This document shows positions 1-8,626 of a DNA stretch of 64,000 nt, piece by piece. Below the pieces are notes generated by a model, which worked only from the letters and a program-made list of their open reading frames with translations, was not told the DNA's origin and did not search any database. Numbering within the stretch: position 1 is the first letter of the stretch; every line of letters begins with the position of its first letter. Location: contig CALUJC010000003.1 of assembly GCA_944320865.1 (NCBI GenBank), positions 1 through 64,000 on the forward strand, written 5' to 3'. Source of the DNA: an uncultured Bacteroides sp. (GTDB lineage: Bacteria > Bacteroidota > Bacteroidia > Bacteroidales > Bacteroidaceae). Both the position numbers and the translations under genes were made by a program.

Positions 1-541
1 GTTTGTCGATTTCTGATTTTGGAGCGTAAACATAGTTACCTATCTGTCGGGTAGGGATGGAGAACTTGCGGATATGTGCCCATACGGATGAATCATGAAT
101 CCTAAACTTCTCTGAGATTTCTCCGATGGTATAGCAATTCTCTGGTTCCATATTATAGGTTTTAGGAATGGGCTTCTTGGCAGCCTTCCTTACCTTCTTT
201 CTTCTTGGATAACGCTGTTCAAGTTCTGCACGATTTAATCTCAGTTGCTTTGTTCCAAGGTTGACAGATGGAATCTTACCCTTACGAATCTCACGATACA
301 AAGTGTCTCGTTCAACACAATAAACAGCAACCGCTTCCTGGACAGAAAGGAAATCTCTGATGTCAGGAATCTCTTTTGCCAACTCTTCGTACTTGGCTTC
401 TTTTGCCTCTCTGTCTTTCTTCCTCTTGTAAGCAACATCGGAACATTGCTTCGAACAATATACTGCATCAATGGTGCGAATTTGGAACACCGCACCACAT
501 ATAGGACATTTCCTTCGAATCTCGTATTTTGCCTGTGCCAT
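1..541 (-). CDS. Zinc-ribbon/helix-turn-helix protein of an integrative element (3' end outside window)
   Basis: Reading leftwards from the ATG at 539-541 the frame stays open for 180 codons to the window edge. Near the N-terminus there is a Cys pair (CPICG) followed about 15 residues later by CSKQC, a small zinc ribbon. Two segments then resemble excisionase/MerR-like helix-turn-helix domains: roughly residues 65-110 (SVQEAV...RDTLYREIRKGKIP) and 140-180 (TIGEISEKFRIHDSSV). Proteins of this build usually sit next to a tyrosine integrase in Bacteroides mobile elements, and I infer that role here. No integrase is visible because the window ends. The gene is more AT-rich than neighbouring dnaK, which fits foreign origin. 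Confidence 0.75.
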   Translation of the reverse strand, partial: MAQAKYEIRRKCPICGAVFQIRTIDAVYCSKQCSDVAYKRKKDREAKEAKYEELAKEIPDIRDFLSVQEAVAVYCVERDTLYREIRKGKIPSVNLGTKQLRLNRAELEQRYPRRKKVRKAAKKPIPKTYNMEPENCYTIGEISEKFRIHDSSVWAHIRKFSIPTRQIGNYVYAPKSEIDK

Positions 542-584
542 ATATCTATATAATAATGTGTATTTACCTTTTGTTGAACTTCAC

Positions 585-598
585 CGACAAAAGTGTCG
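585..598. promoter_or_regulatory. CGACA-N4-TGTCG palindrome in the leader of the HTH gene
   Basis: A perfect 5-bp dyad with a 4-base spacer lies between the -7 box at 615-622 and the start at 541, where an autoregulatory operator would be expected. Binding by the HTH protein is inference only. Confidence 0.35.
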
Positions 599-614
599 CG
601 TAAACGATTTGGTG

Positions 615-643
615 CAAAATTACGATAAAAATCCGAAAACAAG
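615..643 (-). promoter_or_regulatory. Bacteroides-type promoter for the HTH gene
   Basis: On the minus strand TAATTTTG (622 to 615) matches the -7 consensus TAnnTTTG. A CTTG at 643-640 is a possible -33 element with a 17-base spacer, slightly short of the usual 19. Confidence 0.5.
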
Positions 644-672
644 CCAAGAGTGACAAAAATTAACACAAAGAA

Positions 673-705
673 AAATCCGTGTAACTGCATGAATTACACG
701 GATTT
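673..705 (-). terminator. Rho-independent terminator after dnaK
   Basis: A perfect 12-bp inverted repeat (673-684 with 694-705, 9-base loop) lies about 30 bases past the dnaK stop. On the minus strand it is followed by a T-rich stretch, as expected for a dnaK terminator. Confidence 0.8.
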
Positions 706-736
706 CATATGTCTGTTTATCGTTTGCTTATCAAGC

Positions 737-2659
737 TTACTTCACCTCCTCAAAGTCAGCATCCTGCACATTGTCACTCTGCTTGCTTTGGTTGCTACCG
801 GCCTGTTGGCCACTGGCATTGCCACTGTCTTGGGCACTGGCACCACCTTGGGCACCGCTTTGTGCATACATTTCTGCGCTGGCGGCTTGGAAGGCTGTGT
901 TCAATTCGGTCATGGCGCTGTCTATGGCGGCGAGGTCTTGAGCCTTGTGGGCGTCCTTCAATTTCTGCAAGGCAGCTTCGATAGGAGCTTTCTTGTCAGC
1001 CGGAATCTTGTCACCAAGGTCTTTCAACTGATTTTCGGTGGTGAAGATCATGGAGTCGGCTTGGTTCAGCTTGTCCACTTTCTCACGCTCCTTCTTATCA
1101 GCCTCGGCATTGGCGGTGGCTTCGGCTTTCATACGCTCGATTTCTTCCTTGCTCAAGCCGCTGGAAGCCTCGATACGGATGGCTTGTTCCTTGCCCGTGG
1201 CCTTATCCTTGGCGGATACCTTCAGGATGCCGTTAGCATCAATATCGAAGGTTACTTCAATCTGAGGAACGCCACGACGGGCCGGAGCGATACCTGTCAA
1301 GTTGAACTGGCCGATAGACTTGTTCTGCGCAGCCATAGGACGCTCGCCTTGCAATACGTGGATGGTCACCTCTGTCTGGTTGTCAGCTGCCGTCGAGAAC
1401 ACTTCGCTCTTCTTGCACGGGATGGTTGTATTGGCGTCAATCAGCTTGGTCATTACGCCGCCCATGGTCTCGATACCCAAAGTCAACGGAGTGACATCCA
1501 GCAAGACAATGTTACCTACACCGGCTTCCTTGTTCAACACGGCACCTTGGATGGCGGCACCTACGGCTACTACCTCATCAGGATTTACACCCTTGGAAGG
1601 CACCTTGCCGAAGTAGTCTTGAACCAGCTTCTGAACAGCGGGGATACGGGACGAACCACCTACAAGGATAACTTCATCAATGTCCGACGTGCTCAATCCG
1701 GCATCGCTGATGGCCTTCTTACACGGCTCCAAGCAAGCCTGAATCAATTCATGAGCCAATTGCTCGAACTTAGCGCGGGTCAACGTCTTAACCAAGTGCT
1801 TGGGCACACCGCCCACCGGCATGATGTACGGCAGGTTGATTTCCGTAGAAGTAGAAGAAGACAATTCTATCTTGGCCTTCTCAGCAGCTTCCTTCAGACG
1901 TTGCATAGCCATCGGGTCAGTCGTCAGGTCGGCACCTTCGTCGTTCTTGAACTCTTGTACCAGCCAGTTGATGATAGCCTGGTCAAAGTCATCACCACCC
2001 AGGTGGGTATCACCGTTCGTAGATAATACTTCGAACACGCCGCCACCGAATTCCAGGATGGAGATATCGAATGTACCGCCACCGAGGTCGAACACGGCTA
2101 CCTTCATATCCTTGTTGGCCTTGTCAATGCCGTAAGCCAAGGCGGCTGCCGTAGGCTCGTTCACGATACGCTTTACGTCCAGTCCGGCAATCTGTCCGGC
2201 TTCCTTCGTGGCCTGACGCTGAGAGTCGGAGAAGTAGGCAGGCACGGTGATAACGGCTTCCGTCACTTCCTGGCCCAAATAATCCTCGGCCGTCTTCTTC
2301 ATCTTCTGAAGAATCATAGCGGAGATTTCCTGCGGAGTGTAGTGGCGACCGTCAATGTCGACACGCGGCATATTGTTATCATTCACAACGGGATAGGGCA
2401 CGCGGGAAACTTCCTTCTGTACCTGGCTCCAGTTCTCACCCATGAAACGCTTGATGGAGTACACCGTGCGCTTAGGGTTCGTGATGGCCTGGCGCTTGGC
2501 GGGGTCGCCCACCTTACGTTCGCCACCATCTACAAATGCTACTACGGAAGGAGTCGTACGCTTGCCTTCGCTGTTGGCGATTACTACAGGTTCGTTGCCT
2601 TCAAATACGGCTACGCAAGAGTTTGTAGTTCCTAAGTCAATACCAATAATCTTTCCCAT
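737..2659 (-). CDS. dnaK: Hsp70 chaperone DnaK
   Basis: Cytoplasmic ATP-dependent chaperone of 640 residues, the usual family length. The N-terminal ATPase domain starts with [13 protein letters not shown] (residues 5-17) and carries the phosphate motif [10 protein letters not shown] (about 192-201) and adenosine motif GGSSRIP (about 336-342). A substrate-binding beta domain and helical lid follow, then a Gln/Gly/Ser-rich tail ending in DADFEEVK, typical of bacterial DnaK. It stands alone here, without grpE or dnaJ beside it. Its promoter region holds a sigma-54-like element, an upstream palindrome and a leader hairpin. A terminator follows at 673-705. Confidence 0.98.
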   Translation of the reverse strand: MGKIIGIDLGTTNSCVAVFEGNEPVVIANSEGKRTTPSVVAFVDGGERKVGDPAKRQAITNPKRTVYSIKRFMGENWSQVQKEVSRVPYPVVNDNNMPRVDIDGRHYTPQEISAMILQKMKKTAEDYLGQEVTEAVITVPAYFSDSQRQATKEAGQIAGLDVKRIVNEPTAAALAYGIDKANKDMKVAVFDLGGGTFDISILEFGGGVFEVLSTNGDTHLGGDDFDQAIINWLVQEFKNDEGADLTTDPMAMQRLKEAAEKAKIELSSSTSTEINLPYIMPVGGVPKHLVKTLTRAKFEQLAHELIQACLEPCKKAISDAGLSTSDIDEVILVGGSSRIPAVQKLVQDYFGKVPSKGVNPDEVVAVGAAIQGAVLNKEAGVGNIVLLDVTPLTLGIETMGGVMTKLIDANTTIPCKKSEVFSTAADNQTEVTIHVLQGERPMAAQNKSIGQFNLTGIAPARRGVPQIEVTFDIDANGILKVSAKDKATGKEQAIRIEASSGLSKEEIERMKAEATANAEADKKEREKVDKLNQADSMIFTTENQLKDLGDKIPADKKAPIEAALQKLKDAHKAQDLAAIDSAMTELNTAFQAASAEMYAQSGAQGGASAQDSGNASGQQAGSNQSKQSDNVQDADFEEVK

Positions 2660-2699
2660 GATCTTATTCTTTTTATTTGTTATTATTCAGTTTTATTCT

Positions 2700-2718
2700 G
2701 TCTGCTTCAGCGGCAGAC
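2700..2718 (-). promoter_or_regulatory. dnaK: Leader hairpin upstream of dnaK
   Basis: GTCTGC (2700-2705) and GCAGAC (2713-2718) form a 6-bp stem with a 7-base loop about 40 bases before the dnaK start, just downstream of the predicted transcription start. It could affect mRNA stability or translation; nothing more is visible. Confidence 0.35.
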
Positions 2719-2730
2719 GCTAAGTAGAGA

Positions 2731-2746
2731 ACAAACCGTGTGCCAA
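2731..2746 (-). promoter_or_regulatory. dnaK: Sigma-54-like -24/-12 element of dnaK
   Basis: The minus strand reads TTGGCACACGGTTTGT: GG, ten bases, then GT where the sigma-54 consensus has GC. The TTGGCAC half is perfect and the -12 half has one mismatch. It would start transcription near 2720, about 60 bases before the ATG. Compare the better match upstream of hsp20 at 29842-29858. Confidence 0.4.
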
Positions 2747-2788
2747 AAGCCAAACAAGTGCAGGCGCGTGCAACCGGTTGTCAGCATA

Positions 2789-2803
2789 CTGCCACTTTGG
2801 CAG
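2789..2803. promoter_or_regulatory. dnaK: Palindrome CTGCCA-N3-TGGCAG upstream of dnaK
   Basis: A perfect 6+6 dyad with a 3-base spacer lies about 43 bases upstream of the -24 element. Its form, TGnCA-N3-TGnCA, is close to the palindrome upstream of hsp20 at 29879-29891, so it is a candidate activator site. Confidence 0.45.
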
Positions 2804-2857
2804 AGAAAGGCGAGAAACGATACCACCAAGGAGAATGCAACCCTATCGGCACGTCCC

Positions 2858-2933
2858 ACCTTCGCTCTTCCTTCGATCATGCTTCGCTCCTATAGGAACG
2901 AAGGTGAAGCGAAGGAGGAGCGAAGCAAATGCA
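2858..2933. repeat. TATAG-centred 11-bp-period element, copy 1
   Basis: Three 11-bp units of the form nnCTTCGnTnn (2858-2868, 2869-2879, 2880-2890) lead to TATAGGAACG (2891-2900). Three units of the opposite sense, mostly AAGnnGnAGCG, follow (2901-2911, 2912-2922, degenerate 2923-2933). The same plan recurs near 24.0, 33.0 and 57.2 kb. It lies in the 394-bp gap between divergent dnaK and dnaB, upstream of both promoters. Confidence 0.75.
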
Positions 2934-2998
2934 CTTCGGGCAGGGTGTGCATATCTTTTTTATACTGCAGGCGCGATAATCGGAGATTTTTGTCTAAG

Positions 2999-3028
2999 TT
3001 TGCATCCGCATTTTCCAATCTATATTTG
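2999..3028 (+). promoter_or_regulatory. dnaB: Bacteroides-type promoter of dnaB
   Basis: TTTG (2999-3002), 18 bases, TATATTTG (3021-3028) fits TTTG-N19-TAnnTTTG. Transcription would begin near 3035, which excludes the upstream extension of the open frame and supports the GTG start at 3054. Confidence 0.75.
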
Positions 3029-3053
3029 TGGACTTAAAAACAGATTGACCATC

Positions 3054-4619
3054 GTGGCAGAAATTAAGAGAACCAGAGTACCGAAGGGTAAAACCCCGCA
3101 ACCCCTCACCGACTATGGCCGCATTCAGCCGCAGGCAACCGAGCTGGAGGAGGCTGTGCTGGGCGCCCTGATGATTGAACGTGATGCCTACTCGCAGGTG
3201 AGCGAGATATTGCGCCCGGAATCGTTTTATGAGCACCGGCATCAGCTTATCTACGCAGCTATTACCGATTTGGCTATCAACCAGAAGCCCATCGACATCC
3301 TTACCGTGAAAGACCAGCTGGCCAAGCGCGGTGAGCTTGACGAGGTGGGGGGCCCCTTCTACATCACGCAACTCAGCAGCAAGGTGGCATCGTCGGCTCA
3401 CATAGAGTATCATGCCCGCATCATCGCTCAGAAGGCCCTGGCCCGCACGCTGATAACCTATGCTAGCTACATAGAAAACAAGGCTTTCGACGAGACCATT
3501 GATGTGGACGACCTCATGCAGGAAGCCGAAGGGAAGTTGTTCGAGATTTCTCAGCAGAACTTGAAGAAGGACTACACGCAGATAAATCCCGTCATCTCCG
3601 AAGCCTACCTGCAGATGCAGAAAGCTGCCGCACGAACGGACGGATTGAGCGGACTGGAGAGCGGTTTCCACAAGCTGGACAAGATAACATCCGGATGGCA
3701 GAACTCCGACCTCATTATCATTGCCGCGCGTCCGGCCATGGGAAAGACGGCCTTCGTGCTCTCCATGGCCAAGAACATTGCGGTGGATTTCAAAAATCCC
3801 GTAGCCCTCTTCTCGCTCGAAATGAGCAACGTGCAGTTGGTGAACCGCTTGATATCGAACGTCTGCGAGATTCCAAGCGACAAGATAAAGAGCGGACAGT
3901 TGGCCGATTATGAGTGGCAGCAGCTGGACTACAAGCTGCGCGACCTGATTGATGCCCCCTTCTACGTGGACGACACGCCTTCGCTCTCCGTCTTCGAGCT
4001 GCGCACCAAGGCTCGCCGGCTGGTGAGGGAGCACGGGGTGAAGGTCATCATCATCGACTACCTGCAGCTGATGAATGCCAGCGGCATGTCTTTCGGCAGC
4101 CGCCAGGAAGAGGTGAGTACTATCTCCCGTTCACTCAAGGGCTTGGCCAAGGAGCTGAACATTCCCATCATTGCCCTTTCGCAGTTGAACCGTGGCGTGG
4201 AAAACCGTGAGGGAGAGGAGGGCAAGCGCCCGCAACTGAGTGACCTCCGCGAGTCGGGTGCCATTGAGCAGGATGCCGACATGGTGTGCTTCATCCACAG
4301 GCCGGAATATTACAAGATATACCAGTCGCAAGACGGTACCGACCTCCGTGGCATGGCGGAAATCATCATTGCCAAGCACCGTAATGGTGCGGTGGGCGAT
4401 GTCAGACTACGCTTCATCGGGCAGTACACGCGTTTCCAGAATCCGGAAGACGACCTCATCGTGCCGCCGCCCACCTCGGAGGGGGGAGGCATTATGCGCG
4501 GTTCCAGCATGAATGCCCCCATCGGCTCTACCGCCACCCCGCCTCCTCCTGCGCCCGACTTCATGCCGCAGGCGGGCAATCCTTTTGGCAACAGCCAGGA
4601 GGGGCCGCTGCCTTTCTGA
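3054..4619 (+). CDS. dnaB: Replicative DNA helicase DnaB
   Basis: Hexameric 5'-3' helicase of the replication fork, 521 residues from the GTG at 3054. The frame is open much further upstream, but the promoter at 2999-3028 and the family start (AEIKRTR...) favour this GTG; an in-frame TTG at 3045 is the alternative. The N-terminal DnaB domain covers about residues 25-125. The RecA-like domain has Walker A (ARPAMGKTA, Lys near 231), Walker B (VIIIDYLQLM) and the LSQLNRGVENR loop. The C-terminus ends in a Pro/Gly-rich tail after about residue 465. No intein is present. Confidence 0.95.
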   Translation: MAEIKRTRVPKGKTPQPLTDYGRIQPQATELEEAVLGALMIERDAYSQVSEILRPESFYEHRHQLIYAAITDLAINQKPIDILTVKDQLAKRGELDEVGGPFYITQLSSKVASSAHIEYHARIIAQKALARTLITYASYIENKAFDETIDVDDLMQEAEGKLFEISQQNLKKDYTQINPVISEAYLQMQKAAARTDGLSGLESGFHKLDKITSGWQNSDLIIIAARPAMGKTAFVLSMAKNIAVDFKNPVALFSLEMSNVQLVNRLISNVCEIPSDKIKSGQLADYEWQQLDYKLRDLIDAPFYVDDTPSLSVFELRTKARRLVREHGVKVIIIDYLQLMNASGMSFGSRQEEVSTISRSLKGLAKELNIPIIALSQLNRGVENREGEEGKRPQLSDLRESGAIEQDADMVCFIHRPEYYKIYQSQDGTDLRGMAEIIIAKHRNGAVGDVRLRFIGQYTRFQNPEDDLIVPPPTSEGGGIMRGSSMNAPIGSTATPPPPAPDFMPQAGNPFGNSQEGPLPF

Positions 4620-4657
4620 GAACTTGTGCAGGCCTTTTGAGGAGGCTTTTGACTCGG

Positions 4658-4745
4658 CTTAGCAAAAGCGTTGCCATGTCTTAGCAAAGGCGATGCCATG
4701 TCTTAGCAAAGGCAGTGCCTCGGCTTAGCAAAGGCAATATACAAG
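4658..4745. repeat. 22-bp tandem array, four units, after dnaB
   Basis: Four consecutive 22-bp units (4658-4679, 4680-4701, 4702-4723, 4724-4745), each beginning CTTAGCAAA. Units carry small internal dyads such as GCAA-N5-TTGC or GGCA-GTGCC. A degenerate unit may precede at 4636-4657. The array lies just before the terminator between dnaB and the convergent peptidase gene. There are no spacers, so it is not CRISPR. Confidence 0.85.
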
Positions 4746-4780
4746 ACAGGCGCAGATTCCTTGGACGAATCTGCGCCTGT
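4746..4780. terminator. Bidirectional terminator between dnaB and the S9 peptidase
   Basis: A 13-bp perfect inverted repeat (4746-4758 with 4768-4780, 9-base loop) followed by TTTGTCTT on the plus strand, between convergent genes. Confidence 0.85.
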
Positions 4781-4802
4781 TTTGTCTTATAAATTTGTCG
4801 GT

Positions 4803-6977
4803 TTACTTCTTCAGCCAGCGGTCGAGCCAGGCGAAGAAGGTGCGTTGCCACAGCACGCCGTTTTGGGGCTTCAGCACCCAGTGGTTCTCGTCGGGGAAGA
4901 TGAGCAGTTCTGCCGGGATGCCGCGCAACTTGGCGGTGTCGAAGGCGGCCATGGCTTGGTTGGCCAGGATGCGGTAGTCGCGCTCGCCGTGGATGCAGAG
5001 TATGGGCGTGTCCCACTTGTCCACAAAGCGGTGGGGCGAGTTGGCAAAGGTGCGTTGGGCCACGGTATTGTTTTTATCCCAGTAGGCACCACCCATGTCC
5101 CAGTTGGCAAACCATTTTTCTTCTGTCTCCAGGTATTGCATTTCCATGTTGAAGATGCCGTCGTGGGCAATGAATGCCTTGAAGCGTCCGTCGTGATGCC
5201 CGGCCATCCAGTACACGGTGAAGCCTCCGAAGCTGGCGCCCACGCATCCCAGGCGGTTGCGGTCGATGTAGGGCTCCTGGCTTACTTCATCAATGGCCTT
5301 CAGTAAGTCTTTCATGCACTGGCCGCCATAGTCTCCGCTGATGGCTTCGTTCCATTCCGTGCCAAAGCCCGGCATGCCCCGACGGCAGGGGGCTACGACG
5401 ATGTAGTCGTTGGCTGCCATCATCTGGAAGTTCCAGCGGTAGCTCCAGAATTGGCTGAGGGCGCTTTGCGGGCCGCCTTCGCAGTAGAGCAGGGCGGGAT
5501 ATTTCTTCTGCGGGTCGAATTGCGGGGGATAGATGACCCACACGAGCATCTGCTTGCCATCGGTAGTTGTTATCCAGCGGCCTTCCACGCGACCCATCTC
5601 CACTTGTTCGTAGATGTGGTGGTTTTCTGTGGTCAGCTGCTTTACGGAGTAGGGGGAATTTATCTCCTTGTCCGTGCTGTAATTTGGGCGGGCATGCGAG
5701 TCCGTCTGGAAGAGGACGATGGGCATCGGCTTGCTGTCCAGCCCCTCCACTGCGTAGATTTCATCGCCTTGGCTCATGGAGTGGCGGGTGGCAATGAGCT
5801 TGTTGCCGCATGGGGCAACGGAGGCGTAGTCGCATAGTCCGGCCGTCAGTTGGTAGACGTGCTCCATGTCTGTGTTGTAGATTTGTGAGGTTCCCTGCCA
5901 TACGCCGGTGAAATAGATGCTGCGCGAATCATCGGCCCAGGCATAGGTGTCGACGTTGGAGGGGAAGTCCCGGCTGGCAAAGTGCTTTTCACCCGTCTGG
6001 AGGTCCATCACCATAAGGCGATTCAGGTCGCTCTCATAGCCGTCGCGCTCCATGCTTTGCCAGGCAATGTAGCGGCCGTCGGGTGAGTATTGCGGGTTGG
6101 TGTCGTAGCCTTTGTTCCCCTCGGTGATGTTGCGCACTTCTTTTGTTTCTATATTATATATGTATATGTCCGAGTTGGTGGAGAGTGCATAGTCCATCCC
6201 CGTCTTCTTGCGGCAGGTGTAGGCTATCGATTTGCTGTCGGTACTCCATGCCAGCTGCTCTATGCCGCCAAAGGGCTTCATGGGGCTTTCGTAAGGTTCG
6301 CCTTCCAGCAGGTCGCGCACGTTGCTGATGCCTGTGCCGTCGAAGTCGGCCACGAAAGGATGGGGAGCAGTGGTTACCCATTCGTCCCAATGCTTGTACA
6401 TCAGGTCGTCCACGATGATGCCGCTGGCTTGTGGCAGGTCGGGATACTTGTCGGCAGTGCTTTTTACGGTCTTTACCTGTGAGATGAAGAGAAGTTTCTG
6501 CCCGTCGGGCGAGAAGGCAAATCCTTCAATGCCGTCTGCATAGTTGGTCAGAGGATGGAGGTCGGTGCCGTCAGGATTCATTTCCCATACTTGGCTGGTG
6601 CCACTCTCATTGCTGAGGTAGGCCAGTTTTTGTCCGTTTTTTATCCAGGTGGGTTGCGATTCGGAATAGGGAGTGCTGGTTAGTTGTACGTTGTCGGTGC
6701 CGTCGGCGTTCATCACAAAGATATCGGTGTTACTCTTATTTTGCGGTACACTGTAGTAGCTCACGGTGTAGGCAATGTGTTTGTTGTCGGGTGAGGGGGA
6801 GATTCCGCCAATGCGTCCCATGGCCCAGAGGGCTTCGGGGGTAAGGCGCCCTCCCTCTATGCGGATGTCCGAACGGCCAATCAACTCTCCGGATTGCTTT
6901 GCAGTGTCTTGTGTCATGTTGCCACAAGCTGCCAATGTCATAGCTGCTGACATAAGTAAGAAGTTAGTTGGTTTCAT
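4803..6977 (-). CDS. S9 family peptidase (dipeptidyl aminopeptidase type), lipoprotein
   Basis: Serine peptidase of the prolyl oligopeptidase family, 724 residues from the ATG at 6975-6977. The frame extends to 7013, but the promoter lies there, so the inner start is preferred. It begins with a signal peptide ending in LAAC, a lipobox, so the protein is probably envelope-anchored. Residues about 50-440 form a TolB/PD40-like beta-propeller (repeated SPDG...IA-type motifs). The C-terminal alpha/beta hydrolase has Ser582 in GASFGG, Asp667 in GERDYR and His699 in ENHWV, a full triad. It likely trims peptides for amino-acid uptake. A stand-alone transcript ends at the terminator at 4746-4780. Confidence 0.9.
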   Translation of the reverse strand: MKPTNFLLMSAAMTLAACGNMTQDTAKQSGELIGRSDIRIEGGRLTPEALWAMGRIGGISPSPDNKHIAYTVSYYSVPQNKSNTDIFVMNADGTDNVQLTSTPYSESQPTWIKNGQKLAYLSNESGTSQVWEMNPDGTDLHPLTNYADGIEGFAFSPDGQKLLFISQVKTVKSTADKYPDLPQASGIIVDDLMYKHWDEWVTTAPHPFVADFDGTGISNVRDLLEGEPYESPMKPFGGIEQLAWSTDSKSIAYTCRKKTGMDYALSTNSDIYIYNIETKEVRNITEGNKGYDTNPQYSPDGRYIAWQSMERDGYESDLNRLMVMDLQTGEKHFASRDFPSNVDTYAWADDSRSIYFTGVWQGTSQIYNTDMEHVYQLTAGLCDYASVAPCGNKLIATRHSMSQGDEIYAVEGLDSKPMPIVLFQTDSHARPNYSTDKEINSPYSVKQLTTENHHIYEQVEMGRVEGRWITTTDGKQMLVWVIYPPQFDPQKKYPALLYCEGGPQSALSQFWSYRWNFQMMAANDYIVVAPCRRGMPGFGTEWNEAISGDYGGQCMKDLLKAIDEVSQEPYIDRNRLGCVGASFGGFTVYWMAGHHDGRFKAFIAHDGIFNMEMQYLETEEKWFANWDMGGAYWDKNNTVAQRTFANSPHRFVDKWDTPILCIHGERDYRILANQAMAAFDTAKLRGIPAELLIFPDENHWVLKPQNGVLWQRTFFAWLDRWLKK

Positions 6978-7010
6978 AGATGAATTACTGTTAGATATCT
7001 GTTGTTGGCG

Positions 7011-7041
7011 CAAAGATACGGCTTACCCTTCATTTTTCAAC
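7011..7041 (-). promoter_or_regulatory. Promoter of the S9 peptidase
   Basis: On the minus strand GTTG (7041-7038), 19 bases, TATCTTTG (7018-7011). Start of transcription near 7005, about 28 bases before the chosen ATG. Confidence 0.7.
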
Positions 7042-7070
7042 TCTTTTCATGGAAATATGTGTGTGGAATT

Positions 7071-7100
7071 GTTGAGAACCGAAAATAATATGTAAATTTG
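7071..7100 (+). promoter_or_regulatory. Promoter of the kinase operon
   Basis: GTTG (7071-7074), 18 bases, TAAATTTG (7093-7100); divergent from the S9 peptidase promoter. Confidence 0.65.
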
Positions 7101-7125
7101 TCTGCCTTAACAAAGCACAACTATC

Positions 7126-7704
7126 ATGAATGTATATAAACCCGAGATAGCCGAATTGCTGCTGCAAGTAGAGAAAGCTTACGCCAAGCCGTTGAATTCG
7201 TCCACCGATTTCGAGGAACTCTCGATTCAGTTGAAGTATAAATTGGGCATGTCCCTCTCTTCATCCACGTTGAAACGCCTGTGGGGGTACGTCAACGATG
7301 CCCATTCCCCCCGCCCGCAAACCTTGGATGTATTGGCCCGCTACTTGGGGCATGCCGATTTTAAAGATTTTTGCATGTGGCTGAAGCATACCACGGCCTA
7401 TAACTCTTCGTTCTTCTCCGCCAAGCGGATACTTGTGGAAGACTTGAATCCGGGCATGGAGGTGGAAATAGGATGGTCGCCCAACCGTTACCTGCGTTTG
7501 CGCTATAAGGGAGATGGTTTGTTTGAGGTGCGTGAGGCCAAAGAGTCCAAATTGGTGAGGGGAGATCTTTTCCAAGCCGTATCCTTTCTGATGGGGCAGC
7601 CTTTGTTCTTACCCTACGTCGAGCGTGGAGGCAAAAGACTTTCACCTTTCATTGCCGGGCGCAATGGCGGTCTAACCATGTTAAACAGCGTAGTGAATGG
7701 ATGA
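7126..7704 (+). CDS. Small partner protein of the Ser/Thr kinase, DNA-binding-like N-terminus
   Basis: A 192-residue soluble protein without signal peptide or membrane segment. The first ~85 residues (with SSSTLKRLWGY around 44-54) match a domain I have seen at the N-terminus of many Bacteroidales regulators and suspect binds DNA; I cannot name it. Residues 100-190 are beta-rich and unrecognised. The last 8 bp overlap the start of the kinase gene, so the two are translationally coupled and probably act together, for example as substrate or adaptor of the kinase. Confidence 0.7.
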   Translation: MNVYKPEIAELLLQVEKAYAKPLNSSTDFEELSIQLKYKLGMSLSSSTLKRLWGYVNDAHSPRPQTLDVLARYLGHADFKDFCMWLKHTTAYNSSFFSAKRILVEDLNPGMEVEIGWSPNRYLRLRYKGDGLFEVREAKESKLVRGDLFQAVSFLMGQPLFLPYVERGGKRLSPFIAGRNGGLTMLNSVVNG

Positions 7705-8626
7705 GGGTAATTTGTCTTCTGGTTTTATAGCTATCGACGCTTCAGCCGGTGCTCAGAGCTTCACCGATAAGAAAGAAATCTATGAGTCTGAATTGGGGTA
7801 TGCCCGGTTGTTCCGTTGTTCGCGCTACGGCAGGTTGCATATCTTGAAGGGGCTTAAACCTGCTTACATTGGCGATGCTTTCTACGAGCAGGCGTTACGC
7901 AAGGAGTTTGAGATAGGCTATAGATTAGAACATCCTCATATTGTCCGCGTATTAGGTTGGGAGGAAGTCCCCCAATTAGGACATTGCATCGTGTTGGAGT
8001 ACATAGACGGCATCACATTGCGTGCATTCATGGAGCAAGGGAAACTGACTGAAAAAGATGCCATGAAAGTGCTGTATGAACTTTGTGACGCTTTGGGATA
8101 TCTGCATGGGAAGCAGATAGTGCACCGTGACCTGAAGCCGGATAATATCTTGATCACCCACAATGGCCGCAACGTGAAACTTATAGATTTCAGCTTGTCG
8201 GATAGCGATGATTACGAGGTTCTGAAGTTTCCGGCCGGGACGCGTTACTACTTGGCGCCTGAAGTCTTGAAGCCTGAACAGCCATTGGATTGCCGTGCCG
8301 ACATCTATTCGTTGGGCATCATCATGGGAGAAATGGCAGAGCAGCTAAAGAGCAAGGCTTTAGCTGCCGTGTCAAGAAGATGTACGCGAAAAGACCTTTC
8401 GGAGCGGTATCCTTCTGCAGCAAAAGTCGCTCAGGCACTCCACTCAAAAGAGAAGGGCTTTCCTATCGGGCGGGCAGTTGCGGCTCTTCTGCTGTTGTTG
8501 GCAATGGCTTGCACCGTCTATTATTATATAGGTAGAGAGCCCCGCCTGTTGTCATTGCCTGTATATGGTAACCACGCAGTACCGGTTGAGCAATGGCCGG
8601 ATTCTATTTCTCCGCATCCTCTATGA
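7697..8626 (+). CDS. Membrane-anchored Ser/Thr protein kinase with DFS in place of DFG
   Basis: Hanks-type kinase, 309 residues. The N-terminal lobe has the ATP-binding Lys in HILKGL but no clear glycine loop. The catalytic loop HRDLKPDNIL (about residues 153-162) is intact. The magnesium motif reads DFS, not DFG (about 174-176), and the activation segment ends in GTRYYLAPEV. One hydrophobic helix near residues 258-276 is followed by about 32 residues, giving a cytoplasmic kinase with a short periplasmic tail. It is coupled to the upstream gene by an 8-bp overlap. Its 3' end overlaps the convergent gene at 8604 by 23 bp, so the transcripts collide. Confidence 0.9.
   Translation: MDEGNLSSGFIAIDASAGAQSFTDKKEIYESELGYARLFRCSRYGRLHILKGLKPAYIGDAFYEQALRKEFEIGYRLEHPHIVRVLGWEEVPQLGHCIVLEYIDGITLRAFMEQGKLTEKDAMKVLYELCDALGYLHGKQIVHRDLKPDNILITHNGRNVKLIDFSLSDSDDYEVLKFPAGTRYYLAPEVLKPEQPLDCRADIYSLGIIMGEMAEQLKSKALAAVSRRCTRKDLSERYPSAAKVAQALHSKEKGFPIGRAVAALLLLLAMACTVYYYIGREPRLLSLPVYGNHAVPVEQWPDSISPHPL

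Noticed and set aside
241..690. 149-codon minus-strand frame near the left end
   Set aside because: Another minus-strand frame (541 down to 1) has clear zinc-ribbon and HTH motifs and a proper start; this one is a shadow of it and runs into the dnaK terminator.
650..2026. 458-codon plus-strand frame opposite dnaK
   Set aside because: dnaK on the minus strand is certain; the frame starts inside the dnaK terminator.
2778..3053. Upstream extension of the dnaB frame by 92 codons
   Set aside because: The extension contains the dnaB promoter and a dispersed repeat element and does not look like any DnaB N-terminus.
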